Below are positions 18,501 to 29,475 of a stretch of DNA of 64,000 nucleotides, in pieces. The stretch is from Balanoglossus misakiensis (Eukaryota > Hemichordata). How positions within the stretch are numbered: position 1 is the stretch's first letter; the number at the start of each line of letters is the position of its first letter. The notes below the pieces were generated by a model that was given only the letters and a program-made list of their open reading frames with translations, had not been told where the DNA came from and made no database searches. The position numbers were made by a program, and so were the translations under genes. The DNA lies in NCBI GenBank assembly GCA_040954595.2, contig CM082588.2, positions 10,664,001 through 10,728,000 on the forward strand, written 5' to 3'.

Positions 18501-21500
18501 CGTCGATTTTTGAAAAAAATCATGGGTGAAAATCATCAAAAAATGACAAATTTTCGACTTTGCAAAAACTCAACATTTCGTCGATTTTTCAAAAAAATCA
18601 TGGGTGAAAATCATCAAAAAATGACAAATTTTCAACTTTGCAAATGCTCAAAATTTCGTCCATTTTTGAAAAAAAATCATGGGTAAAAATCATCAAAAAT
18701 GACAAATTTTCGACTGCAAAATCTCAACATTTCGTCGATTTTTGAAAAAAATCATGGGTGAAAATCATCAAAAAATGACAAATTTTCGACTTTGCAAAAT
18801 CTCAACATTTCGTCGATTTTTGAAAAAAATCATGGGTGAAAATCATCAAAAAATGACAAATTTTCGACTTTGCAAAATCTCAACATTTCGTCGATTTTTG
18901 AAAAAAATCATGGGTGAAAATCATCAAAAAATGACAAATTTTCGACTTTGCAAAATCTCAAAATTTCGTCAATTTATGAAAAAATCATGGGTGAAAATCA
19001 TCAAAAAATGACAAATTTTCGTCTTTGCAAAATCTCAAAATTTCGTCGGTTTTTGAAAAATAATATGGGTGAAAATCATCAAAAAATGACAAATTTTTGA
19101 CTGCAAAATCTCAAAATTTCGTCGATTTTTGAAAAAAAACATGGGGGAAAACCATCAAAAAATGACAAATTTTCGACTGCAAAATCTCAACATTTCGTCG
19201 ATTTTTGAAAAAAATCATGGGTGAAAATCATCAAAAAATGACAAATTTTCGACTTTGCAAAAACTCAACATTTCGTCGATTTTTGAAAAAAATCATGGGT
19301 GAAAATCATCAAAAAATGACAAATTTTCGACTTTGCAAATGCTCAAAATTTCGTCCATTTTTGAAAAAAAATCATGGGTAAAAATCATCAAAAATGACAA
19401 ATTTTCGACTGCAAAATCTCAACATTTCGTCGATTTTTGAAAAAAATCATGGGTGAAAATCATCAAAAAATGACAAATTTTCGACTTTGCAAAATCTCAA
19501 CATTTCGTCGATTTTTGAAAAAAATCATGGGTGAAAATCATCAAAAAATGACAAATTTTCGACTTTGCAAAATCTCAACATTTCGTCGATTTTTGAAAAA
19601 AATCATGGGTGAAAATCATCAAAAAATGACAAATTTTCGACTTTGCAAAATCTCAAAATTTCGTCAATTTATGAAAAAATCATGGGTGAAAATCATCAAA
19701 AAATGACAAATTTTCGTCTATGCAAAATCTCAAAATTTCGTCGATTTTTGAAAAAAATCATAGGTGAAAATAATAAAAAAATGACAAATTTTCGACTTTG
19801 CAAAAGCTCAAAATTTCGTCCATTTTTGAAAAAAAATCATGGGTAAAAATCATCAAAAAATGACAAATTTACGACTGTAAAATCTCAACATTTCGTCGAT
19901 TTTTGAAAAAAATCATGGGTGAAAATCATCAAAAAATGACAAATTTTCGACTTTGCAAAATCTCAACATTTCGTCGATTTTTGAAAAAAATCATAGGTGA
20001 AAATCATCAAAAAATGACAAATTTTTGACTGCAAAATCTCAAAATTTCGTCGATTTTTGAAAAAAAACATGGGGGAAAATCATTAAAAATGACAAATTTT
20101 CGACTGCAAAATCTCAACATTTCGTCGATTTTTGAAAAAAATCATGGGTGAAAATCATCAAAAAATGACAAATTTTCGACTTTGCAAAATCTCAACATTT
20201 CGTCGATTTTGGAAAAAAATCATAGGTGAAAATCATCAAAAAATGACAAATTTTCGACTTTGCAAATGCTCAACATTTCGTCGATTTTTGAAAAAAATCA
20301 TGGGTGAAAATCATCAAAAAATGACAAATTTTCGACTTTGCAAAATCTCAACATTTCGTCGATTTTTGAAAAAAATCATGGGTGAAAATCATCAAAAAAT
20401 GACAAATTTTCGACTTTGCAAAATCTCAAAATTTCGTCAATTTATGAAAAAATCATGGGTGAAAATCATCAAAAAATGACAAATTTTCGTCTTTGCAAAA
20501 TCTCAAAATTTCGTCGATTTTTGAAAAAAATCATAGGTGAAAATAATAAAAAAATGACAAATTTTCGACTTTGCAAATGCTCAAAATTTCGTCCATTTTT
20601 GAAAAAAAATCATGGGTAAAAATCATCAAAAATGACAAATTTTCGACTGCAAAATCTCAACATTTCGTCGATTTTTGAAAAAAATCATGGGTGAAAATCA
20701 TCAAAAAATGACAAATTTTCGACTTTGCAAAATCTCAACATTTCGTCGATTTTTGAAAAAAATCATGGGTGAAAATCATCAAAAAATGACAAATTTTCGA
20801 CTTTGCAAAATCTCAACATTTCGTCGATTTTTGAAAAAAATCATGGGTGAAAATCATCAAAAAATGACAAATTTTCGACTTTGCAAAATCTCAAAATTTC
20901 GTCAATTTATGAAAAAATCATGGGTGAAAATCATCAAAAAATGACAAATTTTCGTCTATGCAAAATCTCAAAATTTCGTCGATTTTTGAAAAAAATCATA
21001 GGTGAAAATAATAAAAAAATGACAAATTTTCGACTTTGCAAAAGCTCAAAATTTCGTCCATTTTTGAAAAAAAATCATGGGTAAAAATCATCAAAAAATG
21101 ACAAATTTACGACTGTAAAATCTCAACATTTCGTCGATTTTTGAAAAAAATCATGGGTGAAAATCATCAAAAAATGACAAATTTTCGACTTTGCAAAATC
21201 TCAACATTTCGTCGATTTTTGAAAAAAATCATAGGTGAAAATCATCAAAAAATGACAAATTTTTGACTGCAAAATCTCAAAATTTCGTCGATTTTTGAAA
21301 AAAAACATGGGGGAAAATCATTAAAAATGACAAATTTTCGACTGCAAAATCTCAACATTTCGTCGATTTTTGAAAAAAATCATGGGTGAAAATCATCAAA
21401 AAATGACAAATTTTCGACTTTGCAAAATCTCAACATTTCGTCGATTTTGGAAAAAAATCATAGGTGAAAATCATCAAAAAATGACAAATTTTCGACTTTG

Positions 21501-23320
21501 CAAATGCTCAACATTTCGTCGATTTTTGAAAAAAATCATGGGTGAAAATCATCAAAAAATGACAAATTTTCGACTTTGCAAAATCTCAACATTTCGTCGA
21601 TTTTTGAAAAAAATCATGGGTGAAAATCATCAAAAAATGACAAATTTTCGACTTTGCAAAATCTCAAAATTTCGTCAATTTATGAAAAAATCATGGGTGA
21701 AAATCATCAAAAAATGACAAATTTTCGTCTTTGCAAAATCTCAAAATTTCGTCGATTTTTGAAAAAAATCATAGGTGAAAATAATAAAAAAATGACAAAT
21801 TTTCGACTTTGCAAAAGCTCAAAATTTCGTCCATTTTTGAAAAAAAATCATGGGTAAAAATCATCAAAAAATGACAAATTTACGACTGTAAAATCTCAAC
21901 ATTTCGTCGATTTTTGAAAAAAATCATGGGTGAAAATCATCAAAAAATGACAAATTTTCGACTTTGCAAAATCTCAACATTTCGTCGATTTTTGAAAAAA
22001 ATCATAGGTGAAAATCATCAAAAAATGACAAATTTTTGACTGCAAAATCTCAAAATTTCGTCGATTTTTGAAAAAAAACATGGGGGAAAATCATTAAAAA
22101 ATGACAAATTTTCGACTGCAAAATCTCAACATTTCGTCGATTTTTGAAAAAAATCATGGGTGAAAATCATCAAAAAATGACAAATTTTCGACTTTGCAAA
22201 ATCTCAACATTTCGTCGATTTTTGAAAAAAATCATAGGTGAAAATCATCAAAAAATGACAAATTTTCGACTTTGCAAATGCTCAAAATTTCGTCCATTTT
22301 TGAAAAAAAATCATGGGTAAAAATCATCAAAAATGACAAATTTTCGACTGCAAAATCTCAACATTTCGTCGATTTTTGAAAAAAATCATGGGTGAAAATC
22401 ATCAAAAAATGACAAATTTTCGACTTTGCAAAAACTCAACATTTCGTCGATTTTTGAAAAAAATCATGGGTGAAAATCATCAAAAAATGACAAATTTTCG
22501 ACTTTGCAAATGCTCAAAATTTCGTCCATTTTTGAAAAAAATCATGGGTAAAAATCATCAAAAATGACAAATTTTCGACTGCAAAATCTCAACATTTCGT
22601 CGATTTTTGAAAAAAATCATAGGTGAAAATCATCAAAAAATGACAAATTTTCGACTTTGCAAAATCTCAACATTTCGTCGATTTTTGAAAAAAATCATGG
22701 GTGAAAATCATCAAAAAATGACAAATTTTCGACTTTGCAAAATCTCAACATTTCGTCGATTTTTGAAAAAAATCATGGGTGAAAATCATCAAAAAATGAC
22801 AAATTTTCGACTTTGCAAAATCTCAAAATTTCGTCAATTTATGAAAAAATCATGGGTGAAAATCATCAAAAAATGACAAATTTTCGTCTTTGCAAAATCT
22901 CAAAATTTCGTCGGTTTTTGAAAAATAATATGGGTGAAAATCATCAAAAAATGACAAATTTTCGACTTTGCAAAATCTCAACATTTCGTCGATTTTTGAA
23001 AAAAATCATGGGTGAAAATCATCAAAAAATGACAAATTTTCGACTTTGCAAAATCTCAAAATTTCGTCAATTTATGAAAAAATCATGGGTGAAAATCATC
23101 AAAAAATGACAAATTTTCGTCTTTGCAAAATCTCAAAATTTCGTCGGTTTTTGAAAAATAATATGGGTGAAAATCATCAAAAAATGACAAATTTTTGACT
23201 GCAAAATCTCAAAATTTCGTCGATTTTTGAAAAAAAACATGGGGGAAAATCATCAAAAAATGACAAATTTTCGACTTTGCAAAATCTCAAAATTTCATCG
23301 ATTTTTGAAAAAAATCATGG
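15564..23320 (+). repeat. Satellite array of about 77-78-bp monomers, roughly 100 copies
   Basis: Typical monomer: GGTGAAAATCATCAAAAAAT, then GACAAATTTTCGACTTTGCA, then AAATCTCAAAATTTCGTCGA and TTTTTGAAAAAAATCAT. The full form is 78 bp; a common variant lacking two bases in CGACTTTGC makes 76. Monomers contain the palindrome TTTGCAAA. Between 15.8 and 17.7 kb some carry an extra TTCGTCGATTTTTT block. Because 78 is a multiple of three, the array gives chance open frames on both strands; they are not genes. Confidence 0.95.
18742..22160 (+). repeat. Higher-order repeats inside the 78-bp satellite (about 695 and 1238 bp)
   Basis: The same series of monomer variants returns at 18742, 19437 and 20132 (695 bp, 9 monomers). 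It also returns at 19437 and 20675, 20132 and 21370, and 20416 and 21654 (1238 bp, 16 monomers). Marker variants such as TCAATTTATGAAAAAATC and AATAATAAAAAAATGAC keep their place in each copy. Left of this, 16491 and 17749 are 1258 bp apart with matching neighbours. Confidence 0.85.
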
Positions 23321-23590
23321 CAGGTGTCAAAGGTATCCCCCTGTATTTGGTATTTCATGATAGTTTCATCCCTCCAAATACCAAAGCTGCACCTGTACAA
23401 CGGGATGAGATATGGCACTGTATGACAGAGGTCATCAAAATCACCTTATACATTTGGGCAAAAACCAACTGACACTTACATTCGTCCCTGTGGAACAAAA
23501 ACCACACCTATCGCCCTGTTGGTTAGTGTCCAATTAAATGTACAAAATCAATGACTTAGGCAGGTGCAACAGGTGACCCCGCCTTTGGTA
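23321..23590 (+). repeat. Diverged copy of the 239-bp repeat on the far side of the satellite
   Basis: Aligns in order to the unit at 14077-15031: GCAGGTGTCAAAGGT, CCCTCCAAATACCAAAG, GAGATATGGCACTG, GAGGTCAT, TTTGGGCAA, then CCTGTTGGTTAGTG and CAGGTGCAACAGGTGACCCC. The DR1 motif is not kept; one AGGTCA half-site remains. Same orientation as the array on the left. Confidence 0.8.
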
Positions 23591-23689
23591 TATCATTATG
23601 GTCCCATCCGTATATGCCCCCCTGTGACCGCCAAAGCTTTTCCGTAATATTCAAAAGTCAGAGTCGAGTTTCCATATACGGGTCTTCGG

Positions 23690-23965
23690 TTTATTATCGA
23701 TAAATCGATCGAGCGATCGCCGAAAGCGACCGTACGAGACTGTACACAATAGTCGAAAGACTTCGAAAGACGAGATGTGCGTAGACCTCGATGCGAATAG
23801 GCCAAATAGACCTCGAGAATGACCGAGACTGATTCGAATAGACCGAATAAACCGTGGTACGAAAAGACCGAGTAAACCGAATAGTCTTAGACCGTAATAG
23901 ACCTTGTCTCGAATAGACCAAGACCGAATGGTATAGACCGAGTAAACCGTAAACCGTAAAAACTG
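23690..23965 (+). repeat. Degenerate short-motif tract (GACCGA/ATAGACC type)
   Basis: A run built from imperfect copies of AATAGACCGA and AAACCGTA, irregularly spaced, strongly A/G/C-biased on the plus strand with many CG dinucleotides. It gives chance open frames on the minus strand. I see no gene. Confidence 0.7.
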
Positions 23966-24696
23966 AAACATAAATACAAATACAAAATGTCAAATCGAAA
24001 GAATTACATATACGAAAATCGAGAATGATTTCAATCGAAAACAGATATGTGCCATCAGTGACAGTGTGCATTCAACGTCTTATAACTAAGCATGAATATA
24101 CGGTGCTGGCATAATGTGAGTGTGGCCATACGATGCTTTCGCTATTAATGAACAACTTGTACGTTAACAAATGCCAGTTTTGTTGGCAAAAAGTATGTTT
24201 TTGGCTTTTCACAACATTGAACATACATTCATAGTTCAATAACTTGTGAGTTGTGGACCTAAACGTTCATACGTTCAATGTTCTGGTGTTTTTTTAACGG
24301 AGCGATCGGTCACGATGTTACCAACGAGCATGTACAGTCTAAACTAAATCCTCGTTGTGTATGTTTCTTTGTTTGTTTTTTGTTGTTTTTTACATGCTAT
24401 TACATACAAATATGAAAAGTTTCATTTCAGTTATTCATTAAAATGCAAACATTTGCCAAAAAACATGTGAATAGACACCTCACAGGCCATAGTCGTATCA
24501 TTAGCTTTCAATTGTCAATTTTAGCATGACATCGTGAGTAATTGAGCTAATTTTGCATATTTTCCATGCTGCACCTTGTCTGACAAGGTAATCGATTGCA
24601 TATTTGAATTCCTTGACCCTGAAAACATTGCAATAGACACCTCATTAACACTGTTGGCTCTCTTTTGTAGACCATTGATTTTAGATGGGCGTGTCA
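23966..24696. other. Unassigned AT-rich sequence
   Basis: No lasting open frame and no recognised repeat family. The stretch from about 24440 contains two similar phrases (AATAGACACCTCA with nearby text, at 24470 and 24630), hinting at an old duplication. Confidence 0.4.
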
Positions 24697-25400
24697 CCTA
24701 ATTAACATAAATTAGCATTTTTACCAATTCACCAAACGTTTCTAAATTTAAAAAAATGCTTAAAATATTTAAATGAATATAAGAATATGATTTCAATAGA
24801 CTATTATGGTGTTGACCTGTGATATTGCACCATAATGGCTACAAACAGCGTTTTCTTTTAGGTATTTTGAAATTATGACGTCACAAATTAATTTGCCATT
24901 TTCGACATGAAAACGTGAAAAGAATTTTTGGGAACAGGCAAATTCGAAATCAGCGTATTCGAAATATCCAAAAACAACTTGTTCCCAGCTTGTACCAAAA
25001 AAATGAATGACATGCTTTTAAAATGCTCATTTTCTGAAATTTCCACCTGGACCTAATTAACATAAATTAGCATTTTACCAATTCACAAAATGTTTCTAAA
25101 TTAAAAAAATTGTTTAAAAATATTTAAATGAATATAAGAATATGATTTCAATAGACTATTATGGTGTTGACCTGTGATATTGCGCCATAATGGCTACAAA
25201 CAGCGTTTTCTTTTAGGTATTTTGAAATTATGACGTCACAAATTAATTTGCCATTTTCGACATGAAAACGTGAAAAGAATTTTTGGGAACAGGCAACTTC
25301 GAAATCAGCGTATTCGAAATATCCAAAAACAACTTGTTCCCAGCTTGTACCAAAAAATGCCTGACATGCTTTTAAAATGCTCATTTTCTGAAATTTCCAC
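24697..25400 (+). repeat. 355-bp tandem duplication, two copies
   Basis: Copy 1 at 24697-25051 and copy 2 at 25052-about 25400, each starting CCTAATTAACATAAATTAGC and ending near AAATTTCCACCTG. Differences are few (single bases and a small indel near CAAAAAAATGAATGACATGC). Each holds a perfect TGACGTCA (24876-24883 and 25231-25238), the consensus CREB/ATF site. Confidence 0.92.
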
Positions 25401-25407
25401 CTGACTA

Positions 25408-25550
25408 AACGTTCGACCACACACACCTTTCATCCCACATGCAGACACGAGAGTGAAAAACTCGCCAAAATGAATAATCGGTCTCTACCGTTTATTCATT
25501 TGGGCGAGATTTTGACTCTCATATCCTACAAACATGTGTGGTCGAACGTT
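25408..25550. mobile_element. 143-bp foldback (long hairpin) element
   Basis: The sequence is an imperfect inverted repeat with a loop of only a few bases near 25480. Outer arms are AACGTTCGACCACACA and TGTGTGGTCGAACGTT. Inner blocks pair too: GAGAGTGAAAAACTCG with CGAGATTTTGACTCTC, and AAATGAATAATCGGT with ACCGTTTATTCATTT. It abuts the 355-bp duplication. It may be a small foldback/MITE-type element or a hairpin-RNA source. No clear target-site duplication. Confidence 0.75.
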
Positions 25551-26403
25551 GATTCACTATATATACACAGGGTGTGTTGAATCAAACATAATCAATGGAA
25601 AGGGGGCAGCGAGAGAGAGACTTTGTCCCTTTAAGGAAAAAATTAATTAATTAGGCCTATGTAATCATCATAAGGCAGTATGTGCCTCTGGACAGACTTG
25701 ACAAAATGATAATGCTCCAAACCTTTCTATTCTTTTGTGAGGAGAGATTTGTTATCAAATAATAATATTCACATCTTGTTATCATAGAAATCATGAAAGC
25801 ACTTTTTGATTCAAAAAGTATAATTTGATGTAGCCCTAGAATGTATCTTCTGCCAATTCTTTACTATTAAACACGTGATCTGGCCATGTAACCCACGGCG
25901 TTGTCATTTTCAGATATTTCGGCAAAAGTTTTTCGGAGTATGTTTTTACTTTATAACCGCCAAATACACAACATGTATCAGGTATGGGGCCTCATCAACC
26001 TCATTGCATTTCGTCTGCACAGTATTTGTCTGCACCACGTTGCTGAAGTTGCCCGTCATCTGGAAATTTGAATGCCAACGTAACTGCCGTCTGAGCACGT
26101 CTGACATCATTTGATATCGAAGAATCTCTTTCCCTTTTTGTGCAAAATCACATGAGTCTGAGAAGGCGAAATGTTTATTCCCCTGAATAACTGAACCCAT
26201 TGCTAACACATAATACTAAATCGGTTCGACTTAACTTTCCCTTTAAGGCGTTCAAAATAACGCACAACGTATCAAAAACATGCAAAGTAATACACATGAT
26301 ATACAGCACCATCTTAACTCATTTTTGATGTTTGAAATAATTTGCACAATTTCTACCCTCCTTATTCACAGATATCAACGGGCTGCCTGCGGATTCAAGG
26401 TTG
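25551..26403. other. Unassigned unique sequence
   Basis: A minus-strand frame of 87 codons at 25946-26209 has ordinary amino-acid composition but no motif and no clear splice signals. A short direct phrase AATTAATTAATTAGGCCTA lies near 25650. Nothing else is supported. Confidence 0.35.
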
Positions 26404-26725
26404 TTAGGTCCCATTGGTATAGGCATATATACCATGGGACCTTATGGGATCGGTTGCGTCTGCATGTATTTATGTATGTATGTATGTATGTATGGATGTA
26501 TGTCTGTATGTCCGTCCACATCAAAAACTTGAAAACCACTGCGTGTATCACCTTGATATTTGGTGTGCCAGATGCAGGCTGGGCTGTAGATGGGAGTTTG
26601 TTCAAATGAAATTGTCATTGCCCAAAATATGCAAATTAGATGGAAAATGTGAATTTGGTCATAACTCAGTAACCCAAGAACTACTGGTCAGATTGCTTTG
26701 CGAAGTGGTGTGTATTTACTTTATT
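26404..26725 (-). mobile_element. Non-autonomous interspersed repeat, copy 2 (inverted relative to copy 1)
   Basis: Reverse complement of the element at 15236-15563. It opens with the 37-nt palindrome (26406-26442), then a (TGTA)n microsatellite, CACATCAAAAACTTGAAAAC, GCAGGCTGGGCTGTAG and TACTGGTCAGATTGC. The flank outside the palindrome (GGATTCAAGGTTGTT) has nothing in common with copy 1, which confirms the palindrome as the element boundary. Confidence 0.72.
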
Positions 26726-26870
26726 TTGTTGTTTATATACACAGCAAATTCCTGAATGATTACATAACTGGCTAAGTTTTAAAGAGGCCAGCTGTTCTAT
26801 TTAGTGTATGTACAGTACATATGCCATTGGCAGCTTATGGGTCAGTCAGTGCTCGCCCATTGATCTCTTG

Positions 26871-26958
26871 CTGTGTGTGTATGTGTGTGTATGTGTGTGT
26901 GTGTGTGTGCGTGAGTGTGTTTGTTTGTGTGTGTGTGTGTGTCTGTCTGTCTGTCTGT
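26871..26958 (+). repeat. (TG)n/(TCTG)n microsatellite
   Basis: Alternating TG with TATG and TTTG interruptions, ending in a TCTG tetranucleotide run. The cysteine- and valine-rich open frame through it is a by-product. Confidence 0.95.
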
Positions 26959-27660
26959 ATATGGCCATATACTCCGGTGTAGACTTTTTCTTGTGTATTC
27001 CCTCAATGGGACCACTGTGTCCTTGACGCGATTTTTTGTTCAACGAATGAAATGAGGAAGTGACGCAATTTCCGGTTGATAGCCAGCATTGTGTCTATTA
27101 TAGTGAAAGTCAGATCTCATAAAAGGGAACTTATCAAACAAGGGTAATACATACAATGAAAATAACGCTGCATCAACAAATACCTAAAGTGAGGTCCGCA
27201 TTTTACGGGAGATGTTGCCATTAAAATTGAAATTCGAGTAATGGAGATATCATCGCTTTATATATGTCTTTTAGATTACTGTACTTCATTCAGCTATGTT
27301 TAACTGCCCAGTTGATGGCAAATACCATTTTGGATATATATTTTTTTCTTTGTGAAATAAATATCGATGAACAAACCTTTAACATGAAAAGAATTGCCCT
27401 ACCCATGGATTCGGGTTGAATTTGCCCATATAACGATATAAGGTTTCATAGAAAAGGTCCGATGGTAAACAACATGTTTGAATGAACCGCCCATACTACA
27501 CGAAAAACTGTAACGTCACAATCACGTGATCTTTTGTTTACTCTAACAACAACTAACTGCGCAAGTAACGTCACATTGTATGGGTACGTACCCATAAAAT
27601 GTATTATTTCATTTTTTACATACTGAACCATGACAACTGACCAAGTCACTCACGAGTTGT
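26959..27660. other. Unassigned sequence with promoter-like short motifs
   Basis: No gene seen. It contains a perfect 16-bp palindrome, ATGGGTACGTACCCAT (27580-27595), two AACGTCAC half-CRE motifs (near 27511 and 27567) and a TCACGTGA E-box near 27523, all within 90 bp. This could be a regulatory cluster, but no transcript start or downstream gene supports it. Confidence 0.3.
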
Positions 27661-27666
27661 TTTATT

Positions 27667-28478
27667 TTGGCAAGTAAAGTATTAAACAAGTTTATTGTTC
27701 AGCTCAAAAATATACATGTCAAGTTTGCAGCTGCCTATGGATTTGAACATGTCACATCAAGTCCAAGATACCCCAAATCTAATGGCATGGCAGAAAATGC
27801 AGTCAAAAGTGCAAATTTATCGCTTATGAAGAAAGCCAAGCGAAATAACAAGGATCCATATTTAGCTCTGCTGGATCATAGAAACATACCACGTGACAGT
27901 CAGTTGGGATCACCTGGGCAGAGACTCATGGGTAGGAGAACCAAAAACACTCTTTCCAACCAGCGAGATTTTGCTGAAGCCCAAACAAGTTGAGAATGTA
28001 AAGCCAAGCCTAGAAACATTGAAACAAAGACAGAAATAATATCATGACCAGCATGCCAAACATCTGCCCAGTTTATCAAACGATGAGTTTGTGAGGATGA
28101 AGACACCCAAAGGATGGAAACCAGCAGTTGTACAGTCCAGAGCAAATACACCACGATCATATATTGTCGAGTCAGATGGACACATGTACCGTAGAAACCG
28201 CCGTGACCAGGAAAACAAAAGAAATGCCAGTTGTTCCAGATGTCGCTGATGACCACCTGCTTGTAAAGCATTGTCAACCACCTGCTGTTGAAGAAACTAC
28301 GCCAGATGTAAAACCTCTCAAAGAGATGACGGTAACCAATCCTAACTCGGTTTGTAGCAGTATGACGCAAGCAGATGCCACAGGCAACCAGTCAGTGAAA
28401 ACCACTTCCAGAGGACGCGTTGTGAGAAGACCAGTAAGATTCCAGGACTATGTAGACACTCAATGTGGAAAGAACTGA
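27667..28478 (+). pseudogene. Ty3/gypsy-type integrase C-terminus, frameshifted
   Basis: Starts inside an integrase core: HVTSSPRYPKSNGMAENAVK carries the conserved SNG/E block of the rve fold. SPGQRLMGRRTKN follows, then after a +1 frame change near 27945 LLKPKQVENV and RMKTPKGWKPAVV, and YRRNRRD. It ends with GRVVRRPVRFQDYVD, the usual tail of gypsy polyproteins in animals. There is at least one in-frame stop (near 28037) besides the frame change, and the N-terminal zinc finger and first catalytic aspartates are absent. No LTR was recognised downstream. Confidence 0.8.
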
Positions 28479-28869
28479 TTTCGGAGTTTGTTGAAAGAAA
28501 TACACGAACATCGCGAACATCGCACACATACACATGCACATACTACTTCTCCAGCGACGATGCAGACAGCAGACATGGCGACGGGAAGAAACAGGTAGAG
28601 AAACGGAACGCTCCGCGCACGAGGACGAGGAACAGGCTTCTCCAGCCATCGACTACCGCCAGGACAAAAGGTAAAAGAATAAAAAGTGGCGCCAAGAGGA
28701 AACCAACAGACAGGGTTCTCATGTACATACCATGGCCACACAAATAAATCCGAGACCCCAACCCGCACAAACCAGAGGCAATTACTTATGATGAATTGAC
28801 TTTACCACAGCTGGTATCGGGTGAACTGAATCTATCTATATATCTACCTTACTGGCCAACTTCAACATA
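28479..28869. other. Unassigned sequence between gypsy and Ngaro/DIRS remnants
   Basis: A plus-strand frame of 94 codons (28463-28747), rich in R, T and K, overlaps here without a family match. It may be 3' sequence of the gypsy element or 5' sequence of the next one. Confidence 0.35.
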
Positions 28870-29400
28870 TTGAAGGCTTTGCCAGTGAGTGCACCCTATA
28901 GTACAGGACATCAAAAATGTCAGTTTTCTGGTTTGGTGAAGTGTAGTGCCAAAGAAGATTTGAAGGATTCATGTGACATCATATTAGGGATGAGTTTAGA
29001 TAATGCTTCCACTGTCAATCGTTTAGCAAACTTGCAAAACATTGTCACTGACGCTCAGTTGTATTCTTGGGAGAGGGTCCGTAAATACCACTCAATAATT
29101 ATTTTACAATACCTTGAGCAGGGGTTGTTGGTGTGGGGCGACGATTTTGACAACCTGCATACCAGATTCGTCAGAAACCCTCCCCAAATTAGTGTGGATC
29201 AACCAGTTAAGCCTAGCGCTAAGAAAAACCGTCACTCTCGCTATTGCTCTGCCTTTCAAGATCACAAATGTAGCCAAATCTCTGATCATGTAGTGGAGGG
29301 CAAATTGGAAAAGCATGTCTGCTCCGCCTGTTTGCGCTTTAGGCATTAGGAAACACGGCATGCTTCCACAGATTGCCCCTTTAACGATAAAGAATTCAGG
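28870..29400 (+). pseudogene. Gag-like protein of the Ngaro/DIRS-type retrotransposon, with an internal stop
   Basis: Open from 28870 to a TAG at 29347, with reading continuing in frame afterwards. A cysteine/histidine cluster, YCSAFQDHKC then HVCSACLRFRH, is cut by the stop, and the remaining TDCPF lies just beyond it. That arrangement matches the zinc-binding C-terminus of Ngaro/DIRS Gag proteins. It lies just upstream of, and in the same orientation as, the reverse transcriptase. Confidence 0.62.
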
Positions 29401-29475
29401 GACGAAACACCAAAAAAACCCAGGGAATGGCCTGCAGCACCAGGGGGAGAGGGGATTTTCCAAGATGTAGCAGAA

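Noticed and set aside
15699-23472. Many open frames of 60-115 codons on both strands in the 78-bp satellite, with a repeated 26-residue peptide.
   Set aside because: They exist because the monomer length is a multiple of three and lacks stops in one frame on each strand. They start and stop wherever a 76-bp variant shifts the frame, and no splice or promoter signals accompany them.
23596-24071. Minus-strand frames rich in R, S and Y.
   Set aside because: They follow the GACCGA-type degenerate repeat in three overlapping frames, the mark of a low-complexity tract and not of a gene.
26808-27043. Valine/cysteine-rich and threonine/histidine-rich open frames.
   Set aside because: They are translations of the TG microsatellite.
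28463-28747. A 94-codon arginine/threonine-rich frame as a gene.
   Set aside because: No family match, overlaps the end of the gypsy remnant, and no start or splice context supports it.
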